The notes beneath the pieces are model-generated. The model did no database searches and was not told the origin of the DNA. It saw only the letters and a program-made list of their open reading frames with translations. Source: Opisthorchis felineus (taxonomy: Eukaryota; Platyhelminthes; Trematoda; Opisthorchiida; Opisthorchiidae). From it: DNA of 64,000 bases. The position numbers were made by a program, and so were the translations under genes. Below, piece after piece: positions 26,363 to 37,300 of this stretch; within the stretch, counting starts at the first letter, position 1; the number at the start of each line of letters is the position of its first letter. The stretch covers positions 131,529-195,528 of the forward strand of contig SJOL01007044.1 in assembly GCA_004794785.1 (NCBI GenBank), written 5' to 3'.

Positions 26363-26712
26363 AAGGGGTTTACAGTGGCGTTATAATTAGTGAGTAGTAA
26401 TAGTGAGCAATAGTACCTTTACCGCGTTTGATATCCACACGTGTTCTGTGCTGTCGTAAGCATAAGGAAAAAGGCTAAGACACTGGGGCCTTTTATGCCG
26501 CAACAACACTCAGAAGCATTGATACTCCAAACATGCAACACTCACCGCTAGACTAAATGGGCATGACTGCAGCTGCACTTGTAATTCAGGCTCCGGACTT
26601 GACACGGCCATAAAAATTCAGCTACGGGATGATCACGGATGCGGATGGTGGAACTCCGGGGGCCATTACACTTTTTTGTTGTGTCAATACAATAATCTTC
26701 CTATGGCTCCAT

Positions 26713-28989
26713 CCATGAGCTTTTCCATTATGGACTGTCTTACAGTGAAAAGCTGGAAAACAAATTTGCCGTGAACTGTGAATTTGGATGATACAAAATC
26801 AGAAGAAATTCCGCCGGCCAGGATACTCGGTGCTAATGGCAGACCTCCGTCATCTTTTCTGAGTTCTAACGGATGACCTCATCAAGCTAATCCACGACTG
26901 AATTCACTGTTTAAAGTGTTCAGGTTTTACTACTTTTTCGAGCAAGATAGTTTTCATAGAAAACCCAGCCACTGAAATGTTCGATCAGATGAGCTGTCCA
27001 AGATGAGATGTGCTGCAGTAGGTGAAGAACGCGGTTCAAATACCGGAACAAAGTGGGTGTGACTTGCGTGTCTACTGCGGACATGCATGCTGTCCTGAGT
27101 ACTACCTGAAATTTTGGTACATGTGACAACTTACTACTAGCTCAACGATTCAACTGGACTCAAGAATTGATTCGGGGCATTAGATGACCAGTTACTTCCA
27201 TTCGTCTGTTCTCAAAATGTATAGTCGATTTCCTGGTTCAGTTCGTCTGCGCTGTAAGTAAGCGTTTTGTTGGTGAGAGCTAGATGTACTCCTGAAGAAA
27301 ATGGTGCAATAACCTATTGATGCTGAAAAGGAGAAACACGTAAATCTGGGGTTTTGATCAGACTAAGATCAGACCGAGGAAATAAACACAAAACAGTGAG
27401 TGCAGATATTGTGACACCGGAGTCCACAGTATATTCACTGGAAGGAGGAGTTTGAAGGTTACCGATTTAGACGTGTCGTGGCAGCACACTACATAATTTT
27501 GATTTGAAACGACCCCTGTTATTTCGAAAGAAGATGCGTTTCTGTAGGTAACTGCAAAAACCGAATTGTTGATTTGTTGCTTTTCACTTACGATACAGCC
27601 GTCGTCTACTTTACATACGCAACTTGTAACTTGCGAGCAATAAAGGCGATTAAGGGGCTGTCTGTCACTGTATGACTGATAAGGCACCAAACCTGGGGAC
27701 TCGGAAGTAAAGATACCCACACGGTCAACAAGTTAGCCAGGGAGGCCAATTAAGTAGAGAATGCTTCACATTCTCTGTAATGCAACTTCCCAATGCTGTG
27801 ATAACTTTCTGTCAAACTGGAGAGGAGGCGATGATGAGTAGAGAAGATAGCGTTGCAGAGAAAAGGAGAATATTGCATTCAATATCACTTTCCTGTCTAT
27901 CATCAATTATGTGCATTTCCACAAGTTCATACACGACAGACATGCTTTTCAGCAGATTCAGTTGACTAGCACATTACGCTCGCCTATTCTGTTAACATAC
28001 AGCTGAACACGCACGATTTCGCAAGTCGCAAAATTTCGTTAGTCGGACGAAGAGGCTAGAAATTTTGCGTGTTCGTTTCAAAGCGTATCAAACTTTTTCG
28101 TTAACCGTAGCTGATGGATAATATCCCCCATCGTTTATGTGATTTAGTCCACTCGCACATTGAAACCCCAGGTTCAGGTTATTATTACAATGCAATACAA
28201 TACTAACCAAATTGAAATTGGCATTCAGGCAAGATGAAAGCACTCACCTGTGAGGAGTTCATGAATGACCCTCCAAAATTCGGAAATCTGGAAATTTGTT
28301 GGGGCCAGGCAAATGTCTGCAGCTACAGAGCGTTCCATTCAGCATGCATCCGTATAAAAGATTCGTGTGCGACGGAGAGATTCAATAACGACTGCCTGTT
28401 GTAACTGTCGAACTCGATTATGGTCACTCTGTTACCACAGCTGACTGGGTTTGTTTTTCCGCCGCGGTCTTTATAGACACGAAAAGTCTAGGCAGGTGCA
28501 AAGATTACTGGCGTCAATCAAGGGGGACATCGGTAACTAAGATGGTAATAGTGGCCAAAGATGTGTTCATTGACATGGGCAATTTAGCTGCGTATTTTTA
28601 ATCACCAGTAGAGATGAAAGCCCCAGTACATGTGGGTAGATATGTTCATATAGGGCCTATTCGAAGATAGTCGAGGGCTGTCGTTATCCTCTGGGAAGGT
28701 GCTATCTCCCACTCCTAATGGATAGTCGTACGGGCCGCCACTCCAAGCCCCTTGCTTAGGTTGCCAGGTTTTTCCTTTGTTAAAGAATGGCAATCAACTC
28801 CATTTCAGTGTGTTGCACTCTTACATTCTGCTCTTTTGTCATACTGCCCTTTATTGAGCTGAGCTAAATTCTTTTTCACTATTTTTTTCTATATTATATT
28901 ATATTTGCGAACTACGTATATCTCTGCAACTGGCCCTACTTCAAGTGTTTAGGTGAGCCAACGTGATTTGACAACTATCAGTCGCCAGC
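26713..28989. other. Intergenic or intronic DNA
   Basis: No gene recognised. A 120-codon open frame on the minus strand (27358-27720) has no recognised motif and is within chance expectation. Confidence 0.5.
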
Positions 28990-29800
28990 CGGGCATCCTG
29001 TGGCTTTAAAACGGCTCCCTCCAGTTTACCTTCTGCTCTCCTTCACTTCAAGTGTGGGTTCGACCCTGTGGGTTCATTCTTTCAACACGCTTGCGCAACA
29101 GAGTATGCCGCAAAAGTTAATGAACTTCACGTACTGCTTGTATTCACAAACTTGTGGGCGCGTGAGAGTTTGTAGGGGCCTTCCAAAAGCTTTCCTGCAA
29201 ACTGTCCAAAAAGGGTGTCCACTCCTCCCTTTGTTCATTTAATTTCCTCATTGACGAAGCAATGAGACAATCTCTGGAAGGTTTCCAAAATCTCTGTGCT
29301 CGGATATTACTGGCCGAGAACCTTGGTCTGGAATACACAGACAACACTGTTCTAATTTTTGAAACAAAAGAGTAAGGAACGCAAGCATTAACAGAAAAGC
29401 TGACCAAGATTATCCAGTCCTTTGGCATGTGCTTTCTGTCCATAAAGTGCAAAGTCATTCTCAGGACATACGGTCTTTGAACAAGTCCCTGAGATTTCAA
29501 GGAGAGACAATGAAGTTTTGGAACGCTATGAGTATCTCGGAAGCTACATTATCCCTGACACTATTGTGACAAACGACGTCAAAGGACGATGTATTGTACA
29601 AAAATGTGTCATTGGTGCTGTTTGCCCTCCAGAATGGGATGCACATGACCATCTCCGTGACTGGCTCGAGATACGAAATGACAGCCAACTGTTGTCATGG
29701 TATTCGTGCTTTCATTTTCCACCAACATGGCCTGACTCTATGTTGGAGCTGCAGGCCCCTAGGATGTTTGTAGTAGGCTGGTCCTATGCACCCCCGGGCC
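28990..29800 (+). mobile_element. LINE reverse transcriptase relic (catalytic palm to C-terminal region)
   Basis: The translation follows the palm of a non-LTR retrotransposon reverse transcriptase in order. SVGSTLWVHSFNTLAQQSMP with QKLM (about 29055-29130) corresponds to the family's FDSV..LW...GMP.KL stretch. GRVRV (about 29155) follows, then TVQKGCPLLP (about 29200-29230), corresponding to RQGCPLSP. FNFLIDEAM comes after a frameshift. NLGLEYTDNTVLIF has YTDN at 29334-29345 where active enzymes have YADD or FADD. CKVILRTYGL follows a stop, then VLERYEYLGSYI at about 29514-29550. RDWLEI at about 29660 probably marks the C-terminal region. The changed catalytic motif, stops and frameshifts show a dead copy. 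The endonuclease half is missing, as in ordinary 5'-truncated LINEs. The right limit near 29800 is approximate. Confidence 0.85.
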
Positions 29801-30425
29801 CGTTTTTTCCTTTCTTTCATCATACTGCGTCATTCAAATAACTCAGCATGACTGTAGGGTTTTCCTACATGTGTTGCTCTCAATGATGGTGACGATAATA
29901 ATAATGACGATGATGGTTCTCGGGTCTACCTCGAAGCGATGAGTCTCCGGCACACGTGACTCAGTGTAAAATGTACAATGTGCCATTCAAGCCCGGAAGC
30001 GGATGTCACCTCACCATTAGATATACCGACGCACGTTGGCTTTATCACTGGCGTTTAGATGAACATCCGTATCGGCCCTCTAACAGTAGGCCTCTTGTGT
30101 CGACATCTCCGTTCGCTTGCTTTCCTGATCCGCTGGTCTGATGACCTAGTCGTGCACAGTGCTTTTTCTGAGTTCATGGTCCATCGCATACAGTGAGAGG
30201 TAGTGTCACCTCCTATGTGATGACTAACTGAAACTGTTGGGGACCAGCTTGTCATTCAGGACTACCTTGTTTATCTCGTGTCCACATAGCAAATACTTTA
30301 AGTTTTCCAGTTTGAATTTATGTCCCACCTGGCGAACCGGATTTTTCCTCTGACAACTTTGTCACTGTTTCCATTCATGCAGTGAAAATTGCTGGAGGTC
30401 ATCATTCTAGTTCTGAAATATAAGT
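29801..30425. other. Region after the LINE relic, no gene
   Basis: The stretch begins with a GAT/AAT-rich low-complexity run (about 29885-29915). It continues with GC-richer sequence at about 29930-30260 that might be LINE 3' untranslated sequence. I recognise no gene. Confidence 0.4.
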
Positions 30426-30655
30426 GGTAAAAAACATCATAAACGTGAGATTTAGCTGGCTTCCAGGTGAGTCTCCCGTCAAGACCACATTTGTATGCAA
30501 ATAAGTGTGTTTCACTAATTTTGTGCAATTTGGGCTCAAATAGAACATAAGGTTGACGGAAACTCGGGGACAGCGCCTACCTGATGAGCCCCAAGAAGGG
30601 CGAAACCAGTCGGAGAGTTTTCAGCAACTTTATGAGTAGTGTGCTGCGTCTACAT
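30426..30655 (+). repeat. Dispersed hammerhead repeat, most complete copy
   Basis: This copy runs from the head (AACATCATAAACGTGAGATT, TTAGCTGGCTTCCAGGTGAG, GTCTCCCGTCAAGACC, ATGCAAATAAGTG) through the centre (TGTGCAATTTGGGCTCAAAT, AGAACATAAGGTTGACGGAA). It then has the ribozyme core and the tail (GAGTTTTCAGCAACTTTATG, AGTAGTG). The same order is seen on the minus strand at 31.2 kb and in pieces elsewhere. About 230 bases are recognisable here. Together with the spacing at 44 kb this suggests a unit of roughly 300-350 bases, similar in scale to the Schistosoma Sm-alpha SINE-like elements, which also carry a hammerhead. Confidence 0.8.
30575..30620 (+). ncRNA. Hammerhead ribozyme-like core, type I, minimal stem III
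   Basis: CTGATGA (30581-30587) is followed by a perfect 4-bp stem II: GCCC (30588-30591) with GGGC (30598-30601), closed by the loop CAAGAA. GAAA follows at 30602-30605. Then CCAGTC (30606-30611) provides a very short stem III region and a GTC cleavage site after 30611. Stem I would pair the bases before 30581 (CGCCTAC) with those after 30611 (GGAGAG). Only part of it pairs here, so activity is doubtful, but both conserved boxes are intact. Very short stem III is known for hammerheads in Penelope-like elements and retrozymes, which often act as dimers. This copy comes from a repeat, so it is not a host RNA gene. Confidence 0.65.
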
Positions 30656-31159
30656 AAGTGGTAACCGTTTTCCTGCCTCCCTTTGAAACTGAGGACTGAT
30701 GTGTTTACTTGCATCAATGAATGTTCTGATCCTCTCACAAAGAAGTTGAATTGTGTCTACTGGTGTCCCCGAACAAAATCTTCTTCCGGGAGTAATCATA
30801 TTTATTTGAACTAGCACTGTAGAACAACTAGCAACCAAAAGATAGCAATAACGAATGTTTAAGTAGATGGATATCATACAGCAAATTTGTCACATTTTTA
30901 CGGTTGCTCTTACATAGCAGAAAATATTGTTTGAAAAGAGGCCAAGGGTGCTGTAGAAATGAGGTGAAGCACTTGATGGGTTGGGGATCACGTGTAACTT
31001 TTATCCTTGTAATAAAGTGTAAGCCATCCAGTTAATGAAAGTTCAAATGAATATACCCATCTTCCAAACGAATCAAACCGTAACAGTCGTTTGGTAATTC
31101 TTACAGTCGTTCTACGCTTCACTACCCGCGTTACTTAACAAGAACGCATTCAGTGCCTC
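30656..31159. other. Spacer between hammerhead repeats of opposite orientation
   Basis: The first ~40 bases (GTCTACATAAGTGG.AACCG) resemble the sequence after the repeat tail at 44.17 kb and may still belong to the repeat unit. The rest is unrecognised. Confidence 0.4.
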
Positions 31160-31328
31160 ACTTGGCGAAAATTCCTACTCATAATGTTACTGAAAACTCT
31201 TTGACAGCCCACGACCGGTCTCGCCTGTCTTGGGACTCATCAGGTAGGCGAAGTCCCCGAGCTTCCGTGAACCTTATGTTCTACTTGAGCCGAAATTGCG
31301 CGAAATTAGCAAAATACACTCATTTACA
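31160..31328 (-). repeat. Dispersed hammerhead repeat, minus-strand copy
   Basis: The minus strand reads AAATGAGTGTATTTTGCTAA, then TCGCGCAATTTCGGCTCAAG, then TAGAACATAAGGTTCACGG, then the ribozyme core, then GAGTTTTCAGTAACATTATG. It lacks the family head, which is cut at about 31328. There it meets a plus-strand copy head to head. Its plus-strand translation ([20 protein letters not shown]) is a phrase I recall from spurious protein models of opisthorchiid flukes, which supports both the repeat nature and the organism guess. Confidence 0.8.
31205..31250 (-). ncRNA. Hammerhead ribozyme-like core with full stem I but GAGA in place of GAAA
   Basis: On the minus strand: GCCTAC (plus 31249-31244), CTGATGA (31243-31237), a stem II of about 3 bp with loop, GAGA (31222-31219), palindromic CCGG, then GTC as the cleavage triplet. 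After it comes GTGGGC (31212-31207), which pairs with the first GCCTAC through six base pairs including one G-U. The A to G change in the conserved GAAA box should cripple catalysis. The self-complementary CCGG at the tip of stem III is what a dimeric hammerhead would use. This copy shows the ancestral stem I most clearly. Confidence 0.6.
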
Positions 31329-31396
31329 TATCAAGATTCAGCTGGCTTCAAGATGAGTCTCCCGTCAAAACCAAATTGGTATGCAAATGAGTGCAT
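31329..31396 (+). repeat. Dispersed hammerhead repeat, head fragment, plus strand
   Basis: AAGATTCAGCTGGCTTCAAG, ATGAGTCTCCCGTCAAAACC, AAATTGGTATGCAAATGAG and TGCATTTTCCTAATTA match the family head. The ribozyme part is missing. It directly abuts the inverted copy on its left. Confidence 0.8.
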
Positions 31397-34300
31397 TTTC
31401 CTAATTATTATTACTCTTACGTAATCAAGCCTTTAATAGCGTTTGAACAGCAAATGCCAGCTCAAAAGGTGTTCCTAGTTTAACAGCACCACTCATCCAA
31501 ATGGGATGGGGCAAATCTGCGCAATGCAAGGTTTCACCATTGCGCAGCGTGGGACTGTTAACTACAACCGTTTTTTGCAGTGAATGTAAAATGTCTCCGG
31601 TATTTTGGTGAGCAGTCCCAAAAGGATATTGTGGTTTGATGCCTAACGTAGAATGCCAATCACGCTTTATTACGGTGGAATCATGGTGTCAACTTGAGGA
31701 GTTCACATTTTTCATCTAAGCTCACATTCGCCGTGCGTAAAATGCCGGATAAACCGATAGTGACAGAATCTACACAGGGACAGTGAGCGTCCACCAGCAA
31801 CCAATTGTGCAATCATTTTTGTCATGTTCAAATGTCTCTGACTAATGCATTTTGAGGAAATGTTGGTTATTTTATTTACAACTGCTCCATTTGTACGGTC
31901 ACACTAGTCGAGCAAGGAATGGAATGAGCTTCCCAGTTCTTCGTTCTGATCGATAGAAGCAAACTTGACTTTCATCCCACCGAAAGGTTCTGTCGAAAGA
32001 AGCCTTGGAATCTAAGCTTCAAATAACCAGCCGGCATGCAGGATGGCATGCAGGACATTTCAGAATTATCAAGTGAAAATCTCGGCAGCCTGCTAAAAAC
32101 TCTCGGGCAAATTCTATAAATTGAAATCGTGGATAGAAGCGCGTAATAAATACAACGATAAAAATGTATGAGAAGCCTTCCGTCAAATATAAAACCAAAT
32201 GAATATTTCCAGAATCTCTGGTGTATAACTTCTCCATTGTGTACCAAACGAGCACCGCGTCAGGAAAGATTTAGATGGACCTCTTTAGAAAATGTAGTGT
32301 AACCTGTAGGATCTGCTCTGTTGTACTGCAAAGCCACAATGCAAGAATAAGTACAGGTGTCACTCGGAATAGATCAACACTGGGGATTTCACACACTAAC
32401 TTTATGACTGGGAGATCAGCATGCATCCAGGATAGATGAACTGTGTTCGGGAATGCTCTCATTTGACCAACTTACTGTGAAATGACGTCAAAGTACATGT
32501 CGTCAATGTTGCCCATCCCGTTTAGCTCTGGAATCACTGACAATATTTTACTAGTTCACGAGGTTTCACACCAGCATCTAAAGCGATCGGCCATATATCA
32601 GTGACTCTCTAGTCGGTTGAGGCCCACATCACTTGCACAAATTGTGTAGACGCGATCGATACATCATGCGTTCTTAGATAAATGAAACGTTTTCTAGATC
32701 TCATATTGAACAAAAACGATACAAAAACACTGAGTTCAATTTATCCGTTAAAATAATACAGTAAGAAGACAAACGCTAAGGAATGCCCACATTCTGCTTC
32801 TATCTCTTCAGTGGTAATTATAAAAAACCATCATTTGTATATCAAAAATAGGATTAAATAACAATTAAAGAGAAGAACGGAGCCAGTCGTTTAGTGCACA
32901 AATTATATGCAGCCATCAAGCCCAACGTAAGCAGATAGCTTGTATCAAGGTTGCACAAGCTGGGTCGGTATTGAGTGACCAACATGGCCTCACTGCAGGC
33001 TAACGATTTCGAACTGCCATTGTGCAGTAAAATTCTGAACGGTTTACTGGGATGAACTGCGTCGAGTGGGTAGAATGAATATGGCGATCGACGAGACAGG
33101 TTTTCTGGCCTTAGTGTGCCGGCACTCGATCGATTGACTAGTCATCTGATTCAAATAACCATGCAATTTTTTGAAAACAATATGGATTTGTGTGCAGTCC
33201 TACGTGGTAGACAGACATAGGCCAAAAACAAAACAAATCTGGAAAGAATAATTATATCAATTGTTGGACTTTCGGGTAGAGAAGTTTCACGATCCAGTTG
33301 TACGCTAGATGCAAAAGAGAGGCCAGTTGTTTTCGCCACTACCGGTTGTCTGCTTTCGCTCCCAGTGCGTCCCCTGATATTTGGTTTCAAGCAGATGGGT
33401 CTCGAAAGCATCTCTTGTGGATACCTCCAGGATACTCAGGTACTCGTCGTAGCCTGACCTCGTCTACAGGATAAAAGTCCGGTAGAAACCCCAACGGAAT
33501 ATTTACCCCAACCACAGCTACGATTATCGACTGTTATCTTGTTATTGCGGCTCTCGGTGAGTGTGCCTCCGGATACTGGCACCTCCCTTATAAGTGATAG
33601 CAACGCCGTCTCGTGTCATAAGCTAACCAAATTCTTTGCCTCGCAAAGTACTATGTTTGGTACCACTCGGACTGTTTCCCAAAGGTGAGGACTCGCCTGT
33701 AGTTCCGAATGGCCCATCAAAATATTTTAAGTTTCACAACTTAAGTAGCGTCCTGATATCAACTTCCGAAGGCACACTGGAGAGCACACCGAAGGTCAGC
33801 TTATGTTAGTGACGCACACTAAACTTTTGTCGTCAAAAGTTTGTCCAGACATGACTGGTGTCATCGAATGAGAATAATCAGAGGAACTGAAAGAGTTTAG
33901 ATGCAGTGAGTTGTTGGTTCATAATGAAAATGCTAACAACTTCACACCAGATATAGTGAATGAAACCTTTCGATGACCGAGGATGATCATTATCAAGGAG
34001 CAAGTTGCTGTCATTAAACAACTGTCACTGCGGCTAGCGAAGGACTGGTCAGCGTACTACCATGTATGCTCTGATTGGTGTGTTCCACCGCTTGTATGTA
34101 TGAGTGTGTTACGCACATGACCTGGGGAATGAGTTTTCATATCACCAGCGGCCTGTCGTGCTTGAGCTGTCTTTGTATGATTATAGCTGATAACTCAGCC
34201 TTTTTGGATCCGCTAACGAACGAAGCCGTCTTGTGAATGGTCACCTATTCAGCAAATTTGTTGTTACTGTATTTATCAAAATTGACCGGACTATCCTCAG

Positions 34301-37300
34301 TCAGTGCATGAAACTAGTGTCTACTGGTGAATGCAGTTTAGGTTCGTTGTTCCGAATTGTCTGCTGGTTTACCCAATCAGGATAGTTACCACCAATCTTC
34401 TAGACAGCCGGTACGTCATTGGGATTGAGCAGGTCTTTCGTGCGAACCAGCTGTCCATTTGGAAAGTAGTGCGGATGTTGAAGCTGAAAAGTACGCCGCG
34501 GATGCCTTCAGGTGTGTTCTCCCGGACGCAATCCGCCCATTGTCAAATGGTTCAACCCTGGGACCGGTCACTGAGGCTCGGATGGGTTGCTAAAGCTTAT
34601 GTCTTCTGAAACATATTGGATGCCCATTGTCTCTCAATATTTGTTTAGTATGGGTGACCTTGATTTCCGATAAAGCTCTGTTAATATATAGATGTTAATC
34701 GTTTGGCGGGCCAGTGATCGAACTACCCATCTCTTCGTGATCAAAAAATGAGTGGGGTGAAAGTTAGTTCGTTAGTGGTAGAGTGCAGTGTCAGAGCAAT
34801 CATGACTCTAAGAAAGTTCACAATCAAGAAAAGCAGTCGTTCTTCTAGCTGTATCAAGTTCTAAAGTGGAGCAGATGGATGGTACTGGGAAGCTATAATA
34901 ACTTTACGATAACAATTGCTTCATCTAGATACCCCCGCCAATCACTCCAGGGTTTGGCAAAAGTGATGAACTTCTGAGATTCAAGCTGTGACAAGAAACG
35001 AAAGAAGCTACGGCAACATCATCAGACTGTTGGTAAATCTGACATTTGAAACTGAATACACTAGACCGTAAGCATAATTTCTTACCTTGGATAGTCTCTT
35101 GTACACAAAGGGAATTGCGGATTTCCGAAGTACTATCTTTATTTAAAAGGTGTCCCGTGTATTGTTAGCTGTCAGCGATGGTAACATAAATCAAAGCAAA
35201 GCGATATCCGGACTCATGAAAATTTCATCGTCATGGTTAACTGGTTAGTTATCTGTTTTACTATTTGAGCACAATCCTGCGACTTGGTAATCTGATCAAT
35301 GATATAACGTTCAGGTTGTTTCAGTACTGCCGCAAGATTTTTAGGTGGTTTGTACGCTGGATAACTAATATAGTCCTCAGGCGGGTGCAGTTGAGAAATT
35401 AATTTGTGTGTATTTTGTTAGCACGTAAAATCTGACCGAGTTATTGGATTTGGGTGTCAGACGAAACCCGAAGTACTCTCCTGGTTAAGGCTTGATACCA
35501 AGAAGGCACGGTGACATCTGCAGTTTTACTTTGTTCAATCTCATTCTTACCGTCTTGGCGTCAATAGCAGGTTTGATGATGCTGTTATTTGCCATTCGGT
35601 CCAGTCTAATTCATCAGATAAAGAAGACTCAAACACGTCAGGCCGCGCGTGGCACGACAACTCACTCCCAAGTTCACGCAGTAATACACACACGGTGTGT
35701 CACACCCGCGCACACGAGCTAGCCGCAAAACACTTGACTTTCACAGCAATCACAGCACAAATGACAGAATTTTAATCAGTTTTTCGCTAGCCACACTGAT
35801 AAAATTTTAATGTCAGCCTCAGTGATGGAAGCATCAGACAGTTTCATTCAGTACACCCTGCATGAATGGATGACCTGGTGTGTCGCATCGGCGATTGCTC
35901 TGTGGGGCAATCACTGAAGGGCAACATTTCGTTTTTTTGTGCAAGTAAAGGAGAGATATTTTCGAATTACAGAATATTCCCCAGACAACGACACGTACTG
36001 CAAGAATCCCTGTATGAGCACTATCGCATGAATTTGCTCGCCAATTCCTTTATACCATCACGTTATTGTGACTGAAGCTGGACCAGGAGTAATGCGTCGC
36101 TTGCTTAAAACTTTATTCGTTCCTCTAAAGCAAAAACCATCAGAGGCCACATATAATTGATCATCATTTTTATTGACTGGTCCAAAATAGAGTTAAAAAA
36201 AATTTGTAAGAAGAACTAGAACCTAAGAGTTCCAATGAAGACATCGGACAGAAAAAAACCGCCGAAAACTTATATTTATAAGGCAGGGGATAAGATGTCT
36301 TGATGCGAAAAATCGGAGCTTGTCCATAACAGACAGCTTTGTGAACCGACTAATTTTTATGTTCCAGAAAACTGGAACCTCATAAAACATATAGCGAGGA
36401 AAAACTGTTTCATGGGAGCGAAAAATATTAGAAAATCGTTGGGTGGGTTTTAGTCACTGTTTTCCAGCAAAATACCCTATTCCATAAAGTGTGCTGAGTC
36501 ATCAACAGCTCCCAATTAGTACGAATTTTATTCAGTTTGCAGCCAACTAGCGCGTTTTACCGCCTATTTTTTCTAAATATTCTTCTTGAAGTTTTGTTGC
36601 CAGTAATTAATAGTCTCTGCAGTCATCATGCTCGGACAATTCGTGCATTAGTTTACTCCAAAAATGCACGTAGCTACTTCAGCATAAACTTACAGAACTA
36701 TTGTAAGTGGTAATAAAGCTGAGAACCACTCTTGTTTCCGATATCAGCAAAAGCGATTCAATGTTACAATGTTTGAAATAAATCGCACACTCGGATTTTG
36801 AGACTTTGACTGTGAACGGCCATAAGTCTACTCATTCCTGCAAGATCTAAAGTCATTTTGAAGTGAAACGCGACCTCAAAAAATCATCGTTTACAGTAGC
36901 ATCTACATTGCCATGATCATCTTTGAAGTGGAAAGCTATCTCCAATTCTTTCGAGTGTTTTGAGTCATGACGCAGCTACGTTGCGTCAGTTATATACAGC
37001 ACAAGTGTAGGATGTCATTTATCGATCGGTAGTACAGGGTAACAGTTGTTTCGTCGTCCGAACCGGTACCGAAAAATTTGGTGTGTACTGAACAGGATAA
37101 CAACAGCCACAGGTTACTTGCTTATTGTTTTTAACGGACCAGAAAGTGCTCATTATTTGACCACTTCTTGTGCGTGGGTCTTTGATGAAAGCATTCTAAA
37201 GCACTTGAAGTTTCTTGAAAATGTTTCTAGCCTAATTTCCTTTCGGTGAGGAGGATCTGTAGCAGATATTAGAGCGACCTAAGCACTTGTCCACCCTAGA

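Larger units (their letters stand above)
25519..26712. repeat. Foldback element with 340-base inverted arms
   Basis: The left arm 25519-25858 and right arm 26373-26712 are reverse complements of each other. Both are 340 bases, with no indel that I can see and about 10 mismatches, so about 97% identity. Most mismatches are transitions. The ends read ATGGAGCC...GGCTCCAT. The 514-base loop holds two plus-strand copies of the hammerhead repeat (25911-26000 and 26193-26362). Between them lies a 15-base perfect inverted repeat (26055-26069 with 26157-26171) and a hairpin ATATCACC/GGTGATAT (26126-26144). The outer and the 15-base repeats share nearly the same centre (26115.5 and 26113). I see no convincing target-site duplication. 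The arms match each other far better than the ribozyme copies match their consensus, so the inversion is probably younger than the repeats inside it. It may be a foldback transposon or an inverted duplication. If transcribed, it would give a long double-stranded RNA stem. Confidence 0.85.

Noticed and set aside
27030..27050. GGTTCAAATACC as a tRNA B-box
   Set aside because: No matching A-box or acceptor stem around it.
34545..34560. B-box-like GGTTCAACCC as a tRNA or SINE
   Set aside because: No A-box at the right distance on the same strand and no cloverleaf can be drawn.
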